Shown here piece after piece: positions 45,828 through 57,060 of a stretch of 64,000 nt of DNA; positions within the stretch are counted from its first letter, which is position 1; the number at the start of each line of letters is the position of its first letter. Origin of the DNA: Riptortus pedestris (lineage: Eukaryota > Arthropoda > Insecta > Hemiptera > Alydidae); assembly GCA_019009955.1 (NCBI GenBank), contig CM032229.1:10013001-10077000 (forward strand), read 5' to 3'. Both the position numbers and the translations under genes were made by a program. The notes under the pieces were generated by a model, which had not been told where the DNA came from, searched no databases, and was given only the letters and a program-made list of their open reading frames with translations.

Positions 45828-46300
45828 TCTCTTAAGGGAAATCAGCTATTGAGGTTGTACTCATGATGCTATTTTTGAAAAATATATATATACATATACA
45901 GTTTTTGCAATTTCCTTTTTAACTGTTATTTCTGAAACTAAAGATGGACTTTGTAAATGGCTGAAATTGGACCTCGGGGAGGGGTAGGGGAAATTGAAAA
46001 TAACTGTTATTTTAAGTTGGATGTTACATAACTATTCTTGTTGCAAATTTAATTTTCTACAATTGCCTTTCTTTTTAAAAAAAATCTAGAATGTTAAGTG
46101 GGTTATTTGTATTTTTTTTATTTAATTCAGCCTTCAGTAAACCCCACTTTTAGTCACATATTAACCATAAGCCAATATATTACGAAACGTTTTGTTTCAA
46201 CCACAAAAACCAAATATTGTTTTTAAAAGACCTTTACTATGCGAGATAAAAATTCATTTTGAGATGATATCAATTAAGATTTTGCATTCTTGGCTTGAAA
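45828..46300 (-). mobile_element. H-family element, module B, beside the C1q gene
   Basis: Starts TTAACAGATTTCTCTTAAGG, GAAATCAGCTATTGAGGTTG, TACTCATGATGC, a short ATATATATACATATACA, GGCTGAAATTGGACCTCGG, core, CAGCCTTCAGTAAACCCC and module B (TATTAACCATAAGCCAAT, AACCAAATATTGTTTTTAAA). The hairpin end is missing. It ends about 210 bp before the splice acceptor of the first coding exon, so it probably lies in the 5' intron. Confidence 0.82.
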
Positions 46301-46487
46301 ATATTTATTTGATCTATACCATACCGTTCATTCCACACTAAAAGTCATATTCTGAAACTGAAATTCTACCAGTAAGATGGGGACAGGGTAGATAGTCAAA
46401 ATTCTGTTTGTCTACATGATTTACTGTATACATTATATACCATTATGTATGACTAAAACTAATAATGATTTTAGTCATTAATAATAT

Positions 46488-46507
46488 TTGTTTTTTGTCT
46501 TTTTCAG
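46488..46507 (+). promoter_or_regulatory. Splice acceptor before the first coding exon
   Basis: A pyrimidine tract TTGTTTTTTGTCTTTTTCAG ends at 46507. The ATG follows 4 bp later (AACTATG). This implies an upstream non-coding exon not identified here. Confidence 0.75.
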
Positions 46508-46511
46508 AACT

Positions 46512-47130
46512 ATGCTGTTAACTGTTTTGCTGGGAGTTGTGTATGGTGTAGGAGTGTTGGGAGTGACCCCAGATCCTCCTCGGAGTGGAGTGATTGGTGC
46601 GAAAGGGCTAGCGACTGCGGCAGACTGCTCTGGTCCCGTCGGGTTCAGTGCTACAGGCACTGCTAAGGTACACCAGACAGGGCTCGTCAGCTACAGGGAT
46701 ACCCTTGTAGATCGGGGTGTAGGATTCAGCAGGGAGACTGGAGAATTCACTGTACACTGCCCTGGCATCTACCACATCGCCTTTGCTGCATATTCAAAAG
46801 AACCTAACACAAGGTAAACACTAATCTAAACTAGTTTTCTCATTCAACTTCATACTTAACAGTAATACTGTTAATAATTTTTTTTTTGTAAGTGTCATCA
46901 ACATATACTATAAAAAATTAAATTAATAATTATAACTTATGTTGTAAAGAGGTGCTAATTTTAAAATGAATACTGACTTCTTTTTTTGTTTTGGACTATT
47001 ATTTATGAGAAAATTTTAATATTGTCCCATTCAGAGCACTTAAGCATTCAAGGATAAATATTACTAGACAACACTGGCAATTTTATGGAAACACTAACAC
47101 TCTCCCAAGAAATAATTATATATATATATA

Positions 47131-47170
<40 letters not shown>

Positions 47171-47864
47171 GAATTTATTTCATCCACAAAATTTATTCAG
47201 TAGGATGGAAAATGTATGAGTATCAGATGAGGGAGATACGAAAACCAAACAAGTTATCACAGTAATAGTTAAGTTTTGTAATATCCAAAACGTTTTCATT
47301 GAGATAGCTGACACTGACATGCCAAGAAATGCCTTGAATATCACTACCACATTTATTTATACATTTCAAAGCTTTGTGACAAACGTGATATTGCTCAAAA
47401 CAAAACAAAAAAAAATATCATTAGAAAATGTAAAATAGAAATAGAAAACAACTAGTATAATATAAAACAAAAAAATATAAACCAACAAAGAATAAAAAAA
47501 TAGAAAATAGTGAAGATGCTCTACCACATTTAGGATTTAAATTATTTTACTTCCCAAAAAATTGTAAAATTGTGTAGGCTTTATTGGAAATAATTTTAAG
47601 CCATGTTGGAAATATCCATTGTCGAATTTCTCTCATAATATTTTGTGTCTTTTCAGAATTGTTTTGAAGAAACGAACTTCAAACAATACTTGGATCGACG
47701 TATTGGGCGCAGGAGGGCCTAGCGGGGGTTCGAACCAAGTCCTGCTGGACCTTGGAGTAGGTGACCAAACTGGAGTCTGGCTGCTGAGTGGCAGCATAGC
47801 CACTGAAGAAGACCGAGCTGTCCCATCTACATCCTTTACTGCCTTCAGGATAGCCAAGAAGTGA
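46512..47864 (+). CDS. Secreted C1q-domain protein (globular head, no collagen)
   Basis: The CDS joins 46512-46813 and 47657-47864 (510 bp, 169 residues). Residues 1-17 are a hydrophobic signal peptide (MLLTVLLGVVYGVGVLG). About residues 43-166 form one C1q domain: VGFSATGTA, YRDTLVDRGVGFSRETGEF, TVHCPGIYHIAFAAYS, IVLKKRT, NQVLLDLGVGDQTGVWLLSG and STSFTAFRI match the family's beta strands, including the P-G-x-Y and L-x-x-G-D-x-V-x-L signatures. Cys39 and Cys83 may pair. There is no Gly-X-Y collagen stalk, so it is of the secreted globular-head type. Family members bind ligands as trimers and act as recognition lectins in invertebrate immunity; the ligand here is unknown. The frame is intact, and the exons are clearly richer in G+C than the flanks. 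ATG at 46512 is preferred because upstream codons of the frame lie in the splice acceptor. Confidence 0.9.
46814..47656 (+). other. Intron of the C1q gene (843 bp, phase 2)
   Basis: Donor AAG|GTAAAC, acceptor TTTGTGTCTTTTCAG|A. It splits the Arg101 codon (AG|A) inside the C1q domain. It is AT-rich and contains a split (TA)n tract at 47116-47170. No nested gene was found. Confidence 0.88.
47116..47170 (+). repeat. (TA)n microsatellite in the intron
   Basis: Two TA runs separated by TAATTTTA. Confidence 0.9.
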
Positions 47865-48495
47865 TTTCGTTCTCTCTCACTCTCTCTCTCTCATTCCCTC
47901 GCAATCCATAAATTCAGAATCTGTTACCAAAATTATACCTTGCTCTACCTGATCTCTTTTTATAGCGGGACTTTTCTTCATTCTTAGAGCACTTCTATTT
48001 TCTTTTACCTTTCTCTCTACTAACATTTCTGTTTTCCACTAACCTTTCAGAAACAAACAAGTAGGACAAAAAAAATGAAGAATTAGCATGTTTTCTACTA
48101 ACCCTTTCCTTTTCGACTCACCTCTTCAGCATGCCCTAATATCCTTCGAATCTTTTTCTTCTTAACTATTTCTCTTTATTTTAACTTCTTGTATGCATGT
48201 TTTCTATACTTCTATTCTCTCTACTTTCCTATTTATATTATGTAAATATAATTAGATCAAAATGCATGATCTCTCTTCTCTCACACAATTTTTCTTTAAA
48301 AAATTAAAATTCATTTCGAAAAATTTGTGAGATAGTAATGTTGTTTTCAAAGTCTCGCTAAAAGATTAGGTACTGCAAATTAAATTAAAATATTAAAAAG
48401 TCCTTGTCACGCAAATGTGGATTATGTCCTTTGCTTTGTACATACTTATGTTTTATTTTATGTACCAATAATAAAAGCTCTTTGTATTTTTTATT
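47865..48495 (+). other. Probable 3' UTR of the C1q gene
   Basis: Follows the TGA stop. It opens with a CT-rich run (47870-47895), is pyrimidine-rich afterwards and ends shortly after the AATAAA at 48470. The end point is inferred from the signal position. A short GTCCTTGTCACGCAAATGTG at 48401 resembles the H-family end and may be a scrap. Confidence 0.5.
48470..48475 (+). terminator. Poly(A) signal AATAAA
   Basis: Canonical hexamer 606 bp after the stop codon, followed at about 48507-48516 by a GT-rich stretch (CTGTCTGTGGTTAC) suitable as a downstream element. Confidence 0.55.
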
Positions 48496-48499
48496 CTTT

Positions 48500-49785
48500 T
48501 ACTTCTGTCTGTGGTTACTTTATACATTAGTTTTTGATTTAGACTATTAATAGACAAGCATGTTAAAAAGATTAAAGTGCTCGTAAATTTTTATTAACTA
48601 ATTCTATTAAAGTGAAATTTAATATTTTAGTTTGCTGTATTTTGTATAATTGTCTTCATTTAAATTAAATTTTAAAAAATGTTTTCTACTCTTATGCATG
48701 AATCTAGCTTTCTTAATAAATTTTTATTCTTAATTTTATTTTCTTGACAAGGTAATATTTCTTATTTTAATAACTGCATTTTTATTAAAACTAAGAATAT
48801 TATCTCTCCTCCTATTATCTTTGAATTATGTAGTTGTATTTCTTATTCATTTTCTTTTTATTCTTTAACAATAATACTTGCATTGTTAATAGGCTGTGAC
48901 ATTTGAAGGTATTGAAGTTACCTTATTTTTAGATGTATATACTTTTTTTAACTGTATATTAACTTGGTGTAGTTTTTTGCTCTATGTACTTTTCTCTTAA
49001 TTGAACTTGAGTTTTCTTACTCGTATGTAATTGTATTTGAACTTGTTTCTATAAACATCACTTCAAATTTAACTTAATTTCATTTATTTACAAGACTGAT
49101 TGAAATCTCATATGTATGTTTAGAGTTCTAACATCCAATTTACTTACTTGTCCATTAACAATTAATAAATATTTAAAAATATTAAATGTATATGGAATTA
49201 GTTATTCAAGAGATCCAAAGATCAAAAAACAACGATGACAATTATTCAAGAAATCAAATTGGATAGGACACAAAATTGAAGGAAGTGTGATCCTTCTAAA
49301 CTTTAGTTCGGTGATGCAGTACATTATTAAATATATTATGAATCATAATTCAACTATCGTAATAATTATATATATCTTGAATTTTTTAAATTCTAAATAT
49401 TGTTAAAATAAATTATTTCATTCTAAATATAAATTTATGCCCCACGTTTCAAAATACATTGATCAAATTATATTTTAACTAATATTCTTCATTCCTAACG
49501 ATTCTTTTTATGACTGCTTCAGAAAGGTACTGCATGAACATGCAAAGATCAGAAACTTACTCTAAACCTATCGATATTTCTAATTACTAACTCAAAAATA
49601 GATTAATTCATTATTTTATGGTTATGTATATTATCATACTTAATGCTAGCAAGCATTGGCTCTGTTATTGACTAGACGGTGGAAGACGATATCCATGGTA
49701 TTTCTCTATAAATCTCAGGGAAAGTAGGAAAACATAAGTTCATAACTGCTTCTCTGTGTAATTTATTTCATATTTATTTTCTGTT
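48500..49785. other. AT-rich downstream sequence
   Basis: Very AT-rich, no repeats of the other families and no ORF of note. Confidence 0.45.
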
Positions 49786-49787
49786 TG

Positions 49788-49914
<127 letters not shown>

Positions 49915-51760
49915 CTTTTTACATTTCTGTTGAGGGAAAAGTTAAATCTTAACCTGCTTTTAAATATAGCCCGTATTTCCATCGCACTTGTAGTTCTCCC
50001 ATTTATTTGTGCTTTCTATTAACTATTCTCTTATCAATTGTTGCACCTTTTCCCTCCATTCTTTGGTATATTCTTGACATTTGTACTTGTTTTACGGTTT
50101 CTTGTCTAACCCGTTACTTATTTTTATTTTATTTTTTGCATTTTTGTCCTTATATCAATAATTTATTTTTTGTACTCATTCTTTCAACTCTCAAGTACTT
50201 CCTTAACTCTTTTACTCTCTCATTCCTAAATTATATTTGATCTGTTCTATGTGTGTGTTTCTGTTTTATCCTCTTAGTACTTAATTTCTTCTCTTTCTTA
50301 ATTCCGTTTAATCACACTTTACATTTATTTTTTTATTCTCTTTCAAATTTCTTTTTCATTGACTTTTAAAATTCTAATTAACCATGTCACCCCCCTTCAT
50401 TCTTTATTCTTTTACATACTGTACTATCGTTTTATTCTTATTATCCCCCCCCCTTATTTCCACATTTTATTCTCTCTCACACAACCACACACACAAACTC
50501 TCTTTTTCTCTCTTTATCAAGCACTTTTTCTTTGCAACGATCTCTTCCTTATCTCATACTACCTGTCAAGTACTACATTGCTGTGTCTCACTTTAATAAT
50601 GTATACTATCTATTGAGTACCTCCTATTATATTTATTAGAACACAACCCTTTATTGGCTTTTGCTTTCTATCATCTACAATTAAATTGCCTTCAGTACTT
50701 TCATTAAATTGTGCACTCTTTCAACTAATATTTCTTATTCTTCTGTTGATTCACTATTATTCTCCGTCAAGAACTATTTCTATCGCTTCAGCCTAAGGCA
50801 GCCTTATACTCTCAATCAAATTCTATTTCTTTGTTTCTGTCTATACACCACCAACCAATCGAGTTTTATTTCTGTCTCTACACTACCTTCTACTCTATCA
50901 GATATCATTTCTGTTTCTACAGAGTCTTATTCTCTATCAAGTTCTACTTCTTTATTTTAGTCTCTACACTATCAATATCAACTCTTCTCCCAACATTTCC
51001 ATTTCCACAATAAATTCTCCAATCTATCAGATGATAATTCAATTCATTCTGCCTTGGCACTATCTTTAACTCTATCAAGTCTTCTGTCTTCATTTCTCTT
51101 CACCTACACTACCTTCAACTGTCTATTAGGTTATGCTTCTTCATTTCTGTCTTCATACTTCCTTCAAGTCTTATCAGATTCAATTTCTTCATTTCCCTCT
51201 CTATACTTCCATCTACTCTATCTGATTCAATTTCTTCATTTCTGTCTCTACACTACCTTCTGCTATCTATTAAGTTCTATTTATTCATTTCTGTATCTCG
51301 ACTACCAACTTCTCTCTATTAGCTTCAATATCTTTGTTTATAGTTCTATACTATCTTTAACTATCTATAAAGTTTCATTTCTTCATACTAACGCTTCTAT
51401 TTACTTCCACTCTGAAGCTCTGATCATTTCGGTTTACATTTACTCCTGTTAGTCTCAATCAAGTTCAGTATGTCCATTTCTGTTTCATTACACTCTATCA
51501 AGGCCTACTATATCATTTATGTTTCTATTCTAACTTCTACACTCAATCGGGATCGATTACTTCATTATTGACACTACACTACCTTCTTCTCTATCAGATT
51601 TTATTTCATTTCCGTTACTACACCTCCTTCTACTCTTTCTTCATTCAAGTCTTACCTGTATGTTCTACTCTGTCTGATTCAATTTCTTCATTTCTATCAC
51701 TAAACTACCATCTGCTCTATTGCTTCACTTCTGTCACTAAACCTCCTTCTATTCTCAATA
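49915..51760 (+). repeat. Pyrimidine-rich degenerate minisatellite, left flank
   Basis: The plus strand is mostly T and C. From about 50800 single units related to the main array can be seen (TCATTTCTGTCTCTACACTA, CTACTCTATCAGATTC) at irregular spacing. Before 50800 no clear period is visible. Frames that stay open for up to 132 codons come from lack of purines, not from a gene. Confidence 0.7.
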
Positions 51761-51764
51761 AATT

Positions 51765-52880
51765 TCTATTTCTGTCCTTACACTACATTCTACTCTGTTT
51801 GATTCTATTCTTCTTTTCTGACTCTACACTTCCTTGTACTGTACCATATTCTATTTCTATATTTCAGTCTTTACACTACATTCTACTCTGTTTGATTCTA
51901 TTCTTCTTTTCTGACTCTACACTTCCTTGTACTGTACCATATTCTATTTCTATATTTCAGTCTTTACACTACATTCTACTCTGTTTGATTCTATTCTTCT
52001 TTTCTGACTCTACATTTCCTTCTATTCTATCATATTCTATTTCTATATTTTAGTCTTTACACTACATTCTACTCTGTTGGATTCTATTCTTCTTTTCTGA
52101 CTATACAGATCCGAATACACTATCCTAGTCAAATTCTATATTTTAGGCTTTACAATACATTCTACTCTGTTTGATTCTATTCTTCTTTTCTGACTCTACA
52201 TTTCCTTCTATTCTATCATATTCTATTTCTATATTTCGGTCTTTACACTACATTCTACTCTGTTCGATTCTATTTCTTCATTTCTGACTACACTTCCTTC
52301 TACTCTATCATATTCTATTTCTATATTTTAGTCTTTACACTACATTCTACTCTGTTTGATTCTATTCTTCTTTTCTGACTCTACACTTCCTTCTACTCTA
52401 TCATATTCTATTTCTATATTTTAGTCTTTACACTACATTCTACTCTGTTTGATTCTATTCTTCTTTTCTGACTCTACACTTCCTTCTACTCTATCATATT
52501 CTATTTCTAAATTATAGACTATACACTACATTATACTCTGTTTGATTCTATTCTTCTTTTCTGACTCTACACTTCCTTCTACTCTATCATATTCTATTTC
52601 TATATTTCAGCCTTTACACTACATTCTACTCTGTTTGATTCTATTCTTCTTTTCTGACTCTACAATTCCTTCTACTCTATCATATTCTATTTCTATATTT
52701 CAGTCTTTACACTACATTCTACTCTGTTTGATTCTATTCTTCTTTTCTGACTCTACATTTCCTTCTATTCTATCATATTCTATTTCTATATTTCGGTCTT
52801 TACACTACATTCTACTCTGTTCGATTCTATTTCTTCATTTCTGACTACACTTCCTTCTACTCTATCATATTCTATCTCCA
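51765..52880 (+). repeat. 93-bp dimeric minisatellite array
   Basis: About 12 copies of a 93-bp unit made of two related half-units: one with ATATTTCAGTCTTTACACTA and CTACTCTGTTTGATTCTATT, one with CTTCTTTTCTGACTCTACAC and TTCCTTCTACTCTATCATAT. The CATATT landmark falls at 51845, 51938 and 52031, exactly 93 bp apart. Since 93 is divisible by three, one frame stays open for many units (161 codons at 51568-52053). Copies are more alike than in the flanks, so expansion was recent or homogenised. Confidence 0.9.
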
Positions 52881-52884
52881 TAAT

Positions 52885-53630
52885 TTAGTCTTTACTCTAC
52901 ATTCTACTCTGTCTTCATTCCCGCATTTCCTCTATATTCTACTCTCTATCAAATTCTATTTCTTCATTTCCGTCACTACACTATCTCCAATTCTCAGATT
53001 CTCCTTCATTTCTGTTTATACACTATCTTCTACACTCAATCAGATTCTATTATTTCAATTCCATCACTACTCTTCCTCCTACTCTATTATATATATTATT
53101 ATTATATTATAGTATATTATATTATACATATTCTATTTTTTCATTTCAGTCACTAGACTAATATTACTATATTTGATTCTATTCCTTTATTTCTGTTGCT
53201 ACACGACGTTCTAGTCTATCAGCTTCAATTTCTTTATTTCTGTCGCTAAACTACCTTCTACTCTCAATTCTGAAGATTCTATTTTTTTTTTTCATTTCTG
53301 TCTATAGAATCCTTCTACTCTCAATTAAGTTCTATTATATCTTTCTATTTTTTTTTATTCTGTCACAGTGCAATTTTTTTCATTATATTTTTCTCTCTAT
53401 CATGAATTAATTTTTTGTCCTCAATTTCTACACTCCTAACAAGCCTGTTTCTTGACCTTCTGTCTCTATATATCTTTAGCTTTCTATTAAGTACTATTTC
53501 TTTGTTTTCTACTCCTATACTATCTCACCCTGTATCTAGTACTATTTCTTCACTATCTTTATCTGTGTATCATCTATTTCTTGTGCATCTGTTATCAAGT
53601 TCTATTTTCTTTGCCTTCTCTCTCTATAAT
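52885..53630 (+). repeat. Degenerate pyrimidine-rich minisatellite
   Basis: Scattered diverged units (TTCATTTCTGTC, CTTCTACTCTCAAT) and a short TATTATATTATA run near 53090-53125. No gene. Confidence 0.6.
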
Positions 53631-54450
<820 letters not shown>

Positions 54451-54452
54451 CA

Positions 54453-54477
54453 CTCTTTCTCTCTCGCTCTCTCTCTT

Positions 54478-54546
<69 letters not shown>
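54453..54546 (+). repeat. (CT)n microsatellite at the array border
   Basis: CT run with TT interruptions at its left. The main array starts directly after it (CCCCAGATCC, then the first TTCATTTCTG). Confidence 0.97.
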
Positions 54547-54547
<1 letters not shown>

Positions 54548-54549
54548 CA

Positions 54550-56390
54550 GATCCTTATCTTCATTTCTGTTGCAACACTATTCTCTACTCTGGCAGATTC
54601 TATTTCTTCGTTTCTTACTCTACACTACCTTATACTCTCAATCAGATACTACTCTTCATTTCTGTCGCTACACTATTCTCTACTCTGTCAGATTCTATAT
54701 CTTCATTACTGTTTCTAAAGTGTCTTCTACTCTGTCAGCTTCTATTTCTTCATTTCTGTCACTACACTATTCTCTACTCTGTCAGATTCTATTTCTTCAT
54801 TTCTGTCACTACACTACCTTCAACTATCAAGTTCTATATCTTCATTTCTGTCACTACACTATTCTCTACTCTGTCAGATTCTATTTCTTCTAGAACTATC
54901 AAGTTCTATATCTTCATTTCTGTTTCTTAAGTGTCTTCTACTCTCAATCACTACCTTTATTTCTTCATTTCTGTCATTACTTTACTATCTACTCTCTATT
55001 TGATTCTATTTCTTCATTTCTGTTTCTAAAGGGTCTTCTACTCTCAATCAGATCCTATTTCATTTCTGTCACTACACTACCTTCAACTATCAAGTTCTAT
55101 ATCTTCATTTCTGTCACTACACAACGTTCTACTCTCAATCAGACTCAATATCTTCATTTCTCTCTATTCACCATTCTCTACTCTGTCAGATTCTATTTCT
55201 TCATTTCTTTCTATACACCATTCTCTACTCTGTCAGATTCTATTTCTTCATTTCTCTCAAATACACCATTCTCTACTCTGTCAGATTCTATTTCTTCATT
55301 TCTCTCTATACACCATTCTCTACTCTGTCAGATTCTATTTCTTCATTTCTGTCACTACACTACCTTCTACTCTCAATCAGACTCTATTTCTTCATTTCTC
55401 TCTATACACCATTCTCTACTCTGTCAGATTCTATTTCTTCATTTCTGTCACTACACTACCTTCAACTATCAAGTTCTATATCTTCATTTCTGTCACTACA
55501 CTACCTTCAACTATCAAGTTCTATATCTTCATTTCTGTCACTACACTACCTTCAACTATCAAGTTCTATATCTTCATTTCTGTCACTACACTACCTTCAA
55601 CTATCAAGTTCTATATCTTCATTTCTGTCACTACACTATTCTCTACTCTGTCAGATTCTATTTCTTCATTTCTGTCACTACACTACCTTCAACTATCAAG
55701 TTCTATATCTTCATTTCTGTCGCTACACTATTCTCTACTCTGTCAGATTCTATTTCTTCATTTCTGTCACTACACTATTCTCTACTCTGTCAGATTCTAT
55801 TTCTTCATTTCTGTCACTACACTACCTTCTACTCTCAATCAGATTCTATATCTTCATTTCTGTCACTACACTATTCTCTACTCTGTCAGATTCTATTTCT
55901 TCATTTCTGTCACTACACTACCTTCTACTCACAATCAGACTCTATATCTTCATTTCTATCACTACACTATTCTCTACTCTGTCAGATTCTATTTCTTTAT
56001 TTCTGACACTACACTACCTTCAACTATCAAGTTCTATATCTTCATTTCTGTTTCTAAAGTGCCTTCTACTCTCAATCAGATTCTATTTCTTCATTTCTGT
56101 CACTACACTATTCTCTACTCTGTCAGATTCTATTTCTTCATTTCTGTCACTACACTACCTTCAACTATCAAGTTCTATATCTTCATTTCTGTCACTACAC
56201 TATTCTCTACTCTGTCAGATTCTATTTCTTCATTTCTGTCACTACACTATTCTCTACTCTGTCAGATTCTATTTCTTCATTTCTGTCACTACACTACCTT
56301 CAACTATCAAGTTCTATATCTTCATTTCTGTCACTACACTACCTTCAACTATCAAGTTCTATATCTTCATTTCTGTCACTACACAACCTT
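54550..56390 (+). repeat. Main minisatellite array, block 1 (45/47/49-bp units)
   Basis: Units start TTCATTTCTGTCACTACACT and come in three length classes: 45 bp (ACCTTCAACTATCAAGTTCTATATC), 47 bp (ATTCTCTACTCTGTCAGATT type) and 49 bp (ACCTTCTACTCTCAATCAGA type). They are mixed, with runs of identical neighbours (for example four consecutive 45-bp units at about 55450-55620). Identity is very high, so duplication is recent. Confidence 0.93.
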
Positions 56391-57060
56391 TATCATGTTT
56401 TTCTTCATTTCTCTCTTTACAATACCTTCTACACTCTCAATCAGATTCTATACCTTCATTATTGTCTCTTTATACCTTCAACTATCTATCAAGTTCTATA
56501 CCTTCTTTTCTGTCTCTACACAAACTTCGACTATCTATCAAGTTCTATACCTTCTTTTCTGTCTCTTCACTTACTTCATTCTCAATCAGATTCTATTTCT
56601 TCATTACTGTCTCTAGACAAACTTCGACTATCTATCAAGTTCTATACCTTCAACTATCTATCAAGTTCTATACCTTCTTTTCTGACTCTACACGAACTTC
56701 GACTATCTATCAAGTTCTATACCTTCAACTATCTATCAAGTTCTATACCTTCAATTTCTTCATATTCTCTGTCTCTACACTACCTTCTCTATCTATCAAG
56801 TTCTATACCTTCATTTCTGTCTCTACACTATTCTCTATCTATCAAGTTCTATTTCTTCATTTCTGTCTCTTCATACCTTCAACTATCTATCAAGTTCTAT
56901 ACCTTCTTTTCTGTCTCTACACAAACTTCGACTATCTATCAAGTTCTATACCTTCTTTTCTGTCTCTTCACTGACTTCAACTATCTATCAAGTTCTATAC
57001 CTTCATTATTGTCTCTTTATACCTTCAACTCTCAATCAGATTCTATTGCTTCATTTCTGT
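56391..57060 (+). repeat. Main array, block 2 (CTATCTATCAAGTTCTATACC variants)
   Basis: Units carry ACAAACTTCGACTATCTATC and AAGTTCTATACCTTC, with some partial units of about 27 bp repeated directly (56640-56755). Confidence 0.88.

Noticed and set aside
46478..46660. Minus-strand frames over the C1q exons (46478-46660, 47633-47857)
   Set aside because: Antisense shadows of the coding exons. The plus-strand protein has the domain, and the splice signals are on that strand.
51568..52053. Long open frames in the pyrimidine-rich region (132-185 codons at 51054, 51568, 56059, 56462 and elsewhere) as genes
   Set aside because: They are translations of 45-49-bp or 93-bp tandem repeats. Stops are rare because the strand has few purines, the frame rotates between units, there are no splice or start contexts, and the residues are only those coded by T/C-rich codons.
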